A stretch of 7,897 nucleotides of DNA from Hyphomicrobiales bacterium (lineage in GTDB: Bacteria > Pseudomonadota > Alphaproteobacteria > Rhizobiales > Beijerinckiaceae), in NCBI GenBank assembly GCA_027489835.1, contig JAIXZF010000330.1, positions 1 to 7,897 on the forward strand, in the 5' to 3' direction. Shown piece by piece: positions 1 through 5,823 of this stretch. The notes below the pieces were generated by a model. The model was not told the origin of the DNA. It made no database searches and worked only from the letters and a program-made list of their open reading frames with translations. Position 1 is the first letter of the stretch. Every line of letters starts with the position of its first letter. A program made the translations under genes and the position numbers.

Positions 1-863
1 AGGGCTGCGAGAAAGTCGACGAAGGAGCGGACCTTCTGCTCCATGTGCCGACGGCTCGGATAGACGCCGTGGATCGCCACGCGCCGCCCGCCCGAATAGT
101 CCGGCATCACGCGCAGCAGCGAGCCCGCCTTCAGCTCCGGCCCGACATCCCATGTGGATCGCAGGGCGATGCCGAGGCCCGCCAGCAACGTCTCGCGCAC
201 CACCTCGCTCGAGTTGGTGCGGAGCGGCCCGCCGACCCGCACGAGCGCAGGGCCTTTCGGCCCGTCGAGCCGCCATTGGTCGGCATTGTGCGCGAGCAGC
301 GTGTGCCCTTCCAGTTCGGCGAGGCTCCGGGGCGCGCCGCGGGCGGCGATGTAGGCCGGCGTCGCGCACAGCACGCGGTGGTTCGGCGCGAGCCGCCGGG
401 CGACGAGACTGGAATCCTGCAGATCCGCGATCCTGATGGCGAGGTCGAAGCCTTCCCCGATGATGTCGACGAAGCTGTCGCCGAGCACGAGGTCGACGGT
501 GACCAGCGCATTGGCGTCGAGGAACCGCTTGAGATGCGGCGCGACGTGCATGCGGCCGAACGAGGTCGGAGCCGACACCCTGAGCACGCCCCGCGCGGTG
601 GCGGCGCCCGACGCCACCCAGCTCTCGGCGTCGTCGACGCTGGCGAGGATGGAGATGACGCGCTCGTAGAAGCCCTGCCCCGCCTGGGTGAGCGAGAGCT
701 GCCGCGTGGTGCGCTGCAGCAGCCGGACGCCCAGCCGCTCCTCCAGCCGCCTGATGCGCTTGGAGATGACGGCCGGCGACATGTTGAGCTCGCGCCCCGC
801 CGCCGACATCGACCGCGCCGTCACCACCCGCGCGAAGACCTCGAGATCGCCTAGCCGGTCCAT
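1..863 (-). CDS. LysR-family transcriptional regulator (DmlR/CrgA-like), 3' end cut by window edge
   Basis: The reverse strand reads as an open frame from an ATG at 863 to the window edge, giving 287 codons without a stop. Full-length members are about 300 residues, so only a short C-terminal tail is missing. The N-terminus is a typical LysR winged helix-turn-helix: residues 7-62 run from DLEVFARVV through SAAGRELNMSPAVISKRI to LEERLGVRLLQRTTRQLSLTQAG. An effector-binding domain follows from about residue 90 (GVLRVSAPTSFGRMHVAPHL), including a DLAIRIADLQDSSLVARRL stretch typical of the DmlR/CrgA/AaeR group. A GGAGA lies about 12 bases upstream of the start, so the ribosome site is weak to moderate. 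The gene is transcribed away from glcD across a 147-bp gap, the classic layout for a LysR protein that controls its neighbour. Control of glcDEF and the ligand are inferred, not shown. Confidence 0.93.
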   Translation of the reverse strand, partial: MDRLGDLEVFARVVTARSMSAAGRELNMSPAVISKRIRRLEERLGVRLLQRTTRQLSLTQAGQGFYERVISILASVDDAESWVASGAATARGVLRVSAPTSFGRMHVAPHLKRFLDANALVTVDLVLGDSFVDIIGEGFDLAIRIADLQDSSLVARRLAPNHRVLCATPAYIAARGAPRSLAELEGHTLLAHNADQWRLDGPKGPALVRVGGPLRTNSSEVVRETLLAGLGIALRSTWDVGPELKAGSLLRVMPDYSGGRRVAIHGVYPSRRHMEQKVRSFVDFLAA

Positions 864-889
864 GGGCGAACCATGTCTCCGAACATCTT

Positions 890-902
890 TTCCATTCCGG
901 AA
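890..902. promoter_or_regulatory. Candidate LysR-box (T-N11-A dyad) between the regulator and glcD
   Basis: The sequence TTCC-N5-GGAA is a perfect 4+4 dyad with an outer T-N11-A spacing, which is the consensus form of a LysR-type binding site. It lies 27 bases upstream of the regulator's start codon and 109 bases upstream of glcD. An overlapping 8-base palindrome, TTCCGGAA, sits at 895-902. The position suits a recognition site for autoregulation and activation of the divergent operon. Short dyads occur by chance, so this is a candidate only. Confidence 0.35.
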
Positions 903-931
903 ACAATGATCGGCTTTTTGATCGGCTTCAA
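903..931 (-). promoter_or_regulatory. Weak candidate promoter for the LysR gene
   Basis: On the reverse strand TTGAAG (plus positions 926-931) and CATTGT (903-908) are separated by exactly 17 bases. They match the sigma-70 hexamers at 4 and 3 of 6 positions. The spacing is right and the element points at the regulator, but alphaproteobacterial promoters are poorly described by this consensus, so this is only suggestive. No convincing promoter could be picked for glcD in the same gap. Confidence 0.2.
907..928 (+). repeat. Tandem direct repeat, two copies of TGATCGGCTT
   Basis: TGATCGGCTT occurs at 907-916 and again at 919-928, a start-to-start distance of 12 bases, separated by two T residues. 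The repeats lie in the divergent promoter region between the LysR gene and glcD. The spacing is close to one helical turn plus a base or two, so both copies could be bound on nearly the same DNA face. Their role as an operator is inferred from position alone. Confidence 0.5.
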
Positions 932-935
932 GCCG
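923..935. repeat. Perfect palindrome CGGCTT-C-AAGCCG
   Basis: This is a 6+6 inverted repeat around a single central C, overlapping the second copy of the tandem repeat at 919-928. There is no T-run after it and it lies upstream of both genes, so an operator is more likely than a terminator. It also overlaps the weak candidate -35 element of the regulator's promoter. What binds it is unknown; a second regulator is possible because the form is not T-N11-A. Confidence 0.4.
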
Positions 936-994
936 TGCGACGATCCACTAGTTTACGCCTGCCCGAACGCGTGCGATCAGAACGACGCAGGGAC

Positions 995-1000
995 GAGGGA
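995..1000 (+). promoter_or_regulatory. Ribosome binding site of glcD
   Basis: GAGGGA lies ten bases before the ATG at 1011. It is the best Shine-Dalgarno match upstream of glcD and favours that start over the longer in-frame reading from 873, whose first 46 residues do not resemble glycolate oxidase proteins. Confidence 0.6.
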
Positions 1001-1010
1001 AACGCCGAAC

Positions 1011-2447
1011 ATGACGACCATCGCCTTTCCGGCTCCGGACGCCGGCATCATCGCGCGCCGCGACGAGATCGTCGCGGGCCTGGCGAAGCTCGTAGCGGGC
1101 GAGGCGCTGATCACCGCCGAGGACGAGCTGCGCCCCTATGAGAGCGACGCGCTGACGGCGTTCCGCAAGGTGCCGCTCGCCGTGGTGCTGCCCTCCACGA
1201 CCGAGGAGGTGGCCGCCGTGCTGCGTTATTGCTCGGCTCAGGGCGTGCCGGTCATCCCGCGCGGCTCGGGCACATCGCTGGTGGGCGGCGCGACGCCGCA
1301 GGAGGATGCCGTGGTCATCGGCGTCTCCAAGATGAACCGCATCCTCGAGATCGATTACGCCAACCGCGCCGCCCGCGTTCAGGCGGGCGTCACCAACCTC
1401 GCCATCACCGGCGCCGTGATGGCCGACGGTTTCTTCTATGCGCCCGACCCGTCCTCGCAGCTGGCCTGCTCCATCGGCGGCAACATTGCGATGAATTCGG
1501 GCGGCGCGCATTGCCTGAAATACGGCGTGACCACCAACAACATCCTCGGCCTCAAGCTGGTGCTGCACGATGGCGAGATCGTCGAGATCGGCGGCGACCA
1601 TCTCGACATGCCGGGCTACGACCTGCTCGGCCTGCTGATCGGCTCCGAGGGCCAGCTCGGCATCGTGACGGAAGCCACCGTCCGCATCCTGCGAGCGGCG
1701 GAAGGCGCGCGGCCCGTGCTGTTCGGCTTTCCCAAGCCCGAGTTGGCGGGCGCGGCCGTGGCGGCCATCATCGGCGCGGGCATCATCCCCGTGGCGATGG
1801 AATACATGGACAAGATGGCCATCGCGATCTGCGAGGATTTCGCTAAGGCGGGCTATCCGATGGATGCGGAGGCCCTGCTCATCATCGAGGTCGAGGGCTC
1901 CGAGCAGGAGATGGACGACCAGCTCGTGCGCATCATCGAGATCGCCAAAAAGCATGGCGTCACGACGATCCGCGAGAGCAAATCCGCGATGGAGACGGCA
2001 GCGATCTGGAAGGGCCGCAAATCCGCCTTCGGCGCGACCGGCAAGATCGCCGACTACATCTGCATGGACGGCACCATCCCCACCGGCCAGCTGCCCTATG
2101 TGCTCGGCCGCATCGATGCGCTGGTGACGCGCTACGGCCTGCGCGTCGCCAACGTCTTCCATGCCGGCGACGGCAACCTTCACCCGCTGGTGCTCTACGA
2201 CATCAACGATCCGGTCGAGCGGCAGAAGGCCGAGGATTGCGGGCTCGACATCCTGCGACTCTGCGTCGAGGTGGGCGGCTGCCTGACCGGCGAGCACGGT
2301 GTCGGCGTCGAGAAGCGCGACCTGATGCCCGTGCAGTTCGGCAAGGCCGACCTCGACCAGCAGATGCGCGTGCGCGCCGTGTTCGATCCCGCCTGGCTGC
2401 TCAACCCCGCCAAGGTCTTCCCGCTCGAAGGCAGGGTGGCGGCTTGA
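1011..2447 (+). CDS. glcD: Glycolate oxidase subunit GlcD (FAD-linked catalytic subunit)
   Basis: This 478-residue flavoprotein oxidises glycolate (and often D-lactate-type 2-hydroxyacids) to the 2-oxo acid as part of the GlcDEF complex. The N-terminal PCMH-type FAD domain holds PLAVVLPSTTEEVAAVL (55-71), the pyrophosphate-binding PRGSGTSLVGG (83-93) and the DPSSQLACSIGGNIAMNSGG stretch (146-165). The C-terminal FAD-linked oxidase domain shows HAGDGNLHP (384-392) and GEHGVG (427-432), the conserved catalytic-region motifs of the GlcD/D-lactate dehydrogenase family. Length fits E. coli GlcD (about 499). The ATG at 1011 has a GAGGGA ribosome site. The stop overlaps the glcE start by four bases, pointing to translational coupling. 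The main alternative is another 2-hydroxyacid dehydrogenase of the same family, but the adjacent glcE and the nearby glcF make glycolate oxidase the best call. Confidence 0.95.
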   Translation: MTTIAFPAPDAGIIARRDEIVAGLAKLVAGEALITAEDELRPYESDALTAFRKVPLAVVLPSTTEEVAAVLRYCSAQGVPVIPRGSGTSLVGGATPQEDAVVIGVSKMNRILEIDYANRAARVQAGVTNLAITGAVMADGFFYAPDPSSQLACSIGGNIAMNSGGAHCLKYGVTTNNILGLKLVLHDGEIVEIGGDHLDMPGYDLLGLLIGSEGQLGIVTEATVRILRAAEGARPVLFGFPKPELAGAAVAAIIGAGIIPVAMEYMDKMAIAICEDFAKAGYPMDAEALLIIEVEGSEQEMDDQLVRIIEIAKKHGVTTIRESKSAMETAAIWKGRKSAFGATGKIADYICMDGTIPTGQLPYVLGRIDALVTRYGLRVANVFHAGDGNLHPLVLYDINDPVERQKAEDCGLDILRLCVEVGGCLTGEHGVGVEKRDLMPVQFGKADLDQQMRVRAVFDPAWLLNPAKVFPLEGRVAA

Positions 2448-3631
2448 CCCTCTTCACGCCCCGCACCGAGATCGAGGCCGCGCGCCTCGTCGCCGACCTT
2501 GCGCTGACGAAGAAGCCGGTCACCATCCAGGGCGGCGCCACGCGCGCGGGCCTCGGCCGTCCCAACCAGACCGAGGCGACAATCTCGACCAACCGCCTCA
2601 CCGGCATCACGCTGCACGAGCCGGCCGAATTGGTGATCTCGGCCAAGGCGGGCACGCCCGTGGCGGAGGTGGCGGCGGCACTCGACGCCAAGGGGCAGAT
2701 GCTGCCCTTCGAGCCGATGGACCACCGCGCCATCTTCGGCACGACGGGCGAGCCGACCATTGGCGGCGTGGTCGCCGGCAACCATTCGGGGCCGCGCCGC
2801 ATCCAGGCCGGCGCCTGCCGCGACAGCCTCATCGGCGTCCGGCTCGTCAATGGCCGCGGAGAAGCCGTCAAGTCAGGCGGCCGCGTCATGAAGAACGTGA
2901 CGGGTCTCGACCTCGCCAAGCTGGTGACGGGGTCCTATGGCACGCTCGGCCTGCTCACCGAGGTCACCTTCAAGGTGCTGCCCCGCCCCGAGCGGGCGCT
3001 GACGCTGCTCATCAAGAACCTCGACGATGCGCGCGCGGTTGCGGCGCTCTCGGCCGCCCTTGGCTCCCCCTTCGAGCCCAGCGGCGCGGCGCATCTGCCG
3101 GCCGGGCTGTCGCGCCCGATCCCGCGCACCATCCTCAGGCTGGAGGGCTTCTCGGTCTCGCTCGAATACCGCATTGGCCAGCTCAGGCGCCTGCTGGCCG
3201 ATTTCGGAGAGCTGATCGTGCTCGAAGGCGAGGATTCGCGCGGGCTCTGGCGCGGCGTGCGCGACTGCGAGTTCCTGGCCGAGCCAACGGAATCCGCGCT
3301 CTGGCGCGTCTCGACCGCGCCGACGCGCGCCCCGCAGGTCACCGCCGCGGTGGCCGCCGCCGTGCCAGGCGCGCGCTGGTTCTACGATTGGGGCGGCGGC
3401 CTGGTCTGGCTGAGCCTGCCTCCCACGGCCGATGCGGGCGCGGCCACGGTGCGCGCCGCGGTCGCTTCCGCCGGCGGCCACGCCACGCTGGTGCGCGCCC
3501 CGCGCGAAATCCGCGCCATGGTGGACGTCTTCCAGCCGCTGGGCCCGCTCACGCGCGTCACCGGCGGCATCAAGACCAGCTTCGACCCGGCCGGCATCCT
3601 TGAGCCGGGCCGGATGTACGCGGGGATGTGA
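2444..3631 (+). CDS. glcE: Glycolate oxidase subunit GlcE (FAD-binding subunit)
   Basis: GlcE is the second FAD-domain subunit of glycolate oxidase and is needed for activity. The 395-residue reading starts at TTG 2444, which overlaps the glcD stop (TTGA). It is the only start nearby that keeps the whole FAD domain, although the frame stays open further upstream. A short PCMH-type domain shows GGATRAGLG (30-38), and KSGGRVMKNVTGLDLAKL (143-160) followed by GSYGTLGLLTEVTFKVLP is the GlcE signature. The C-terminus ends in the family-typical GGIKTSFDPAGILEPGRMY, so the protein is complete. E. coli GlcE is about 350 residues. Codon use matches glcD. The gene normally leads straight into glcF; here an AT-rich gene starts at its stop codon instead (TGATG overlap). 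Confidence 0.93.
   Translation: MTLFTPRTEIEAARLVADLALTKKPVTIQGGATRAGLGRPNQTEATISTNRLTGITLHEPAELVISAKAGTPVAEVAAALDAKGQMLPFEPMDHRAIFGTTGEPTIGGVVAGNHSGPRRIQAGACRDSLIGVRLVNGRGEAVKSGGRVMKNVTGLDLAKLVTGSYGTLGLLTEVTFKVLPRPERALTLLIKNLDDARAVAALSAALGSPFEPSGAAHLPAGLSRPIPRTILRLEGFSVSLEYRIGQLRRLLADFGELIVLEGEDSRGLWRGVRDCEFLAEPTESALWRVSTAPTRAPQVTAAVAAAVPGARWFYDWGGGLVWLSLPPTADAGAATVRAAVASAGGHATLVRAPREIRAMVDVFQPLGPLTRVTGGIKTSFDPAGILEPGRMYAGM
3622..3626 (+). promoter_or_regulatory. Ribosome binding site of the inserted gene, contributed by the 3' end of glcE
   Basis: GGGGA ends four bases before the ATG at 3631 and lies inside the last codons of glcE. The spacing is slightly short. The later in-frame ATG at 3655 has no such site, which favours 3631 (or the GTG at 3628). 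This site may originally have served glcF, if glcE and glcF once overlapped here. Confidence 0.4.
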
Positions 3632-4350
3632 TGCGCAAACCACCTAGCATCGACATGCAGTCATGGGCCGATCAGATAGCGACGGCAATTGGCCTGATAT
3701 CAAAAAGATACGTAGAAATTTCAGGATCGGTAACGATTCAAGAAAGTGGCATGGAACAAGCGATCTCGTTTGCGATTGCGGACCATCTCTCTAGATATTT
3801 TTTGGATCGAGGATACTATTTTACAGTAGAGTCGAGCTTCCGTGCACTTGAGTATTATTCTATAGGGCATGAGAACACACCATTCCTCCGCGCAGCAACC
3901 AAAGAAGGCGGGCCACTTAATGGACGTGTCGACGTTGCAGCGTTCTTAGGCAACGCACTTAGCGGATTTATAGAGGTCAAAAGATGGCAGGACAAATCGA
4001 TATTAATTAAAGAACTAGATCGAGTAATTGCAATAAAAGACGCGATATACAAATCAGCACTGGGATATAAAGTGTGGTGCGCGCTCGCTGTACCTTATTT
4101 TGATTGGAAAAATAAAAAAGGTATATCTAGCCATACAGATATCGCCGACGCGACAAAAACACTAAAAGAATGGATTGATGAATATCTCAATTCAAAAGAA
4201 ATTAGCCTTAGATATCCTAGCTCCAAAGATTGGATAACGTATTCATCGGTAATGAAAGAAATAAAAATTCCGAATGCCGACTTTATTGCCGCAGATGGTA
4301 AGACGCATCAGGTCGCCCACACCGGCGGCATTGCTGTATTGATAAGCTGA
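3631..4350 (+). CDS. Unknown protein with PD-(D/E)XK nuclease-like pattern, inserted between glcE and glcF
   Basis: This 239-residue protein matches no family I can name. Residues 98-103 (GRVDVA) end in a short strand carrying D101. Then follows GFIEVKRW (112-119) with E115 and K117, so the pattern is D-X13-E-X-K, as in PD-(D/E)XK nuclease folds. A helix before it, ESGMEQAISFAIADHLSRYF (38-57), offers E42. After the motif come a helix (KELDRVIAIKDAIYKS) and a hydrophobic strand (VWCALAVPYFD), also fitting the fold. There is no signal peptide or membrane segment. The DNA is AT-rich, about 40 % G+C in a counted row, with TTA, ATA and AGA codons unlike the flanking genes. The ATG overlaps the glcE stop by one base; ATG 3655 is an alternative. 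Nuclease or defence function is inference; it has no methyltransferase or integrase partner in the window. Confidence 0.85.
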   Translation: MRKPPSIDMQSWADQIATAIGLISKRYVEISGSVTIQESGMEQAISFAIADHLSRYFLDRGYYFTVESSFRALEYYSIGHENTPFLRAATKEGGPLNGRVDVAAFLGNALSGFIEVKRWQDKSILIKELDRVIAIKDAIYKSALGYKVWCALAVPYFDWKNKKGISSHTDIADATKTLKEWIDEYLNSKEISLRYPSSKDWITYSSVMKEIKIPNADFIAADGKTHQVAHTGGIAVLIS

Positions 4351-4358
4351 GTTGTAGC
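3635..4358. other. Low-GC single-gene island splitting the glcDEF operon
   Basis: Base composition changes sharply from the GC-rich end of glcE to AT-rich DNA, and back to GC-rich DNA at the start of glcF. The whole segment is filled by one ORF in the operon direction. There are no terminal inverted repeats, transposase or integrase visible. The exact edges are uncertain by a few tens of bases because both ends are of mixed composition. Since glcE and glcF are adjacent in known glc operons, the simplest reading is an acquisition event that landed precisely between two coding sequences. Confidence 0.7.
3645..3660 (+). repeat. Left copy of a short imperfect direct repeat flanking the island
   Basis: TAGCATCGACATGCAG here resembles TAGCATGCAG at 4355-4364, differing only by a six-base insertion. 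TAGCAT is shared exactly by both copies, 710 bases apart. The left copy includes the alternative start ATGCAG of the inserted gene; the right copy includes the ATGCAG start of glcF. It could be a scar of the insertion or a chance match. Confidence 0.3.
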
Positions 4359-4364
4359 ATGCAG
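4355..4364 (+). repeat. Right copy of the flanking direct repeat, spanning the glcF start
   Basis: TAGCATGCAG contains the exact TAGCAT shared with 3645-3650 and the ATGCAG shared with 3655-3660. It covers the glcF start codon. It also contains the palindrome GCATGC. The pairing is suggestive of a junction duplication but too short to be conclusive. Confidence 0.3.
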
Positions 4365-5747
4365 ACCAACTTCACCCCCGAGCAGCTTGCCTCCGACCCC
4401 AGGATGCCGGCCTCCGAGAAGATCCTGCGCACCTGCGTGCATTGCGGCTTCTGCACCGCCACCTGCCCGACCTACTTGCTGCTGGGCGACGAACTCGACA
4501 GCCCGCGGGGCCGCATCTACCTGATCAAGGACATGCTGGAGAACGGCAAGCCGGCCACGCCGGAGGTCGTCAAGCATGTCGACCGCTGCCTGAGCTGCCT
4601 TGCCTGCATGACCACCTGCCCCTCGGGCGTGCACTACATGCACCTCGTCGACCATGCCCGGGCCCATATCGAGGAGACTTATGAGCGCTCCTGGCATGAC
4701 CGGCTGATGCGCCGCGTGCTGTCGGCCGTGCTGCCCTATCCCGGCCGCTTCCGCGTCGCCATGCTCGGCGCCATGATCGCCCGGCCCTTCCGCTCGCTGC
4801 TGGGCGGGCTGCCCGCCGTCGGCCCGCGGCTCAAGGCCATGCTCGAGCTCGCCCCGCGCGGCCTGCCGACGCGCTCCGAGGCCGTGCCCGGCCGCAGCTT
4901 CCCGGCAGAGGCCGAGCGCAAGCGGCGCGTGGCGATGCTCACCGGCTGCGCCCAGCCCGTGCTCGACCCCGCCATCAACGACGCCGCCATCAGGCTGCTC
5001 AACCGCCACGGCGTCGAGGTGGTGCTGCCCAGGGGCGAAGGCTGCTGCGGCGCGCTGGTCCACCACATGGGCCAGGAGGAGGCCAGCCACGCTTTCGCAA
5101 GGCGCAACATCGACGCCTGGATGGCCGAGATCGAGGGCGAGGGCCTCGACGCGATCCTGATCACGGCCTCCGGCTGCGGCACCACGATCAAGGATTACGG
5201 CTTCATGTTCCGGCATGACCCCGCCTATGCCGAGAAGGCGGCGCGCGTATCGGCGCTCGCCAAGGATGTGAGCGAGTTCCTCGAAACGCTTGAATTGACT
5301 CACGTCCGGCAATTCGACCTGACCGTGGCCTATCACTCCGCCTGCTCGATGCAGCATGGCCAGCAGCTCAAGGACGGGCCGAAGCGGCTGCTGACGGCGG
5401 CCGGCTTCAAGGTGCGCGAGGTGCCCGAGGGGCACATCTGCTGCGGCTCCGCCGGCGTCTACAACATCCTGCAGCCCGAGATCGCGGGGCAGCTCCGCGA
5501 GCGCAAGGTCGGCAACATCCTCAAGACCCGGCCCGATCTCGTCGCCACGGGCAACATTGGCTGCATGACGCAGATCGGCAAAGGCTTCGTCGATGGCGGC
5601 CATGCCGTGCCCGTCGTCCACACCGCCGAGTTGATCGACTGGGCGACCGGCGGGCCGATGCCGCTGGCGCTGGAGAATGCCGGCTTTGCGGATGCGCCGC
5701 TCGGCCCGCCCCGCCAGCGCAAGGGGCTGATGCTGGCGGCCGAGTGA
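4359..5747 (+). CDS. glcF: Glycolate oxidase iron-sulfur subunit GlcF
   Basis: GlcF carries electrons from the flavin subunits towards the membrane quinone pool. The 462-residue protein starts with two 4Fe-4S ferredoxin motifs: C26-X2-C29-X2-C32-X3-CP (C36) and C77-X2-C80-X2-C83-X3-CP (C87). Two CCG domains follow, as in heterodisulfide reductase subunit D: GCCGALVHHMG with C229-C230, and ICCGSAGVYN with C361-C362, each with its upstream cysteine segment (TGCAQP; HSACSMQHG). All expected cysteines are present, so the gene is intact. It is longer than E. coli GlcF (about 407). Codon use matches glcD and glcE. The start lies eight bases after the stop of the inserted gene, and no good Shine-Dalgarno sequence precedes it, so its translation may now depend on coupling to that gene. 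Confidence 0.95.
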   Translation: MQTNFTPEQLASDPRMPASEKILRTCVHCGFCTATCPTYLLLGDELDSPRGRIYLIKDMLENGKPATPEVVKHVDRCLSCLACMTTCPSGVHYMHLVDHARAHIEETYERSWHDRLMRRVLSAVLPYPGRFRVAMLGAMIARPFRSLLGGLPAVGPRLKAMLELAPRGLPTRSEAVPGRSFPAEAERKRRVAMLTGCAQPVLDPAINDAAIRLLNRHGVEVVLPRGEGCCGALVHHMGQEEASHAFARRNIDAWMAEIEGEGLDAILITASGCGTTIKDYGFMFRHDPAYAEKAARVSALAKDVSEFLETLELTHVRQFDLTVAYHSACSMQHGQQLKDGPKRLLTAAGFKVREVPEGHICCGSAGVYNILQPEIAGQLRERKVGNILKTRPDLVATGNIGCMTQIGKGFVDGGHAVPVVHTAELIDWATGGPMPLALENAGFADAPLGPPRQRKGLMLAAE

Positions 5748-5792
5748 GCGCCGTTCCGGCCCGCCGCATGGGCAGGCTGCGCCCGTGAAGGG

Positions 5793-5821
5793 TTCACGAA
5801 CGGAACCGGGCATGGTCTAAC
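5793..5821 (+). promoter_or_regulatory. Weak candidate promoter in the glcF-permease gap
   Basis: The 76-base gap between glcF and the DMT permease holds TTCACG (5793-5798) and TCTAAC (5816-5821) separated by exactly 17 bases, each matching 4 of 6 consensus positions. If real, the permease pair has its own promoter. Transcription would then begin at or beyond the TTG at 5824, which would favour the later TTG at 5860 as start. The gap also holds a GGTTC-N7-GAACC dyad at 5791-5807, overlapping the candidate -35. It has no clear terminator with a T-run. Confidence 0.22.
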
Positions 5822-5823
5822 GC

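Noticed and set aside
45..854. Plus-strand open frame of about 270 codons over the regulator
   Set aside because: The opposite strand encodes a clear LysR protein; this frame is Arg/Pro/His-rich with no domain.
873..1010. N-terminal extension of GlcD from ATG 873
   Set aside because: The extra 46 residues do not look like GlcD, cover the regulatory gap, and have a worse ribosome site than ATG 1011.
948..2297. Reverse-strand open frame opposite glcD
   Set aside because: It mirrors glcD codons and encodes a His/Asp/Arg-rich unstructured product typical of antisense frames in high-GC DNA.
2873..3643. Reverse-strand open frame opposite glcE
   Set aside because: Antisense shadow rich in Arg, Ala and Gly; glcE on the plus strand is complete and conserved in motif.
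3631..4358. The AT-rich island as an insertion sequence or integron cassette
   Set aside because: The protein has no transposase DDE/DEDD or tyrosine/serine recombinase features, and no terminal inverted repeats or attC-like structure could be seen at the edges.
5770..5784. GGGC-N7-GCCC hairpin after glcF as a terminator
   Set aside because: Only a four-base stem without a following T-run; not enough to call an intrinsic terminator.
4308..5813. Long reverse-strand open frame of about 500 codons opposite glcF
   Set aside because: It is an antisense shadow of a GC-rich gene: low-complexity His/Ala/Gly/Arg-rich product with no recognisable domain, while the plus frame gives a complete GlcF with all cysteine motifs.
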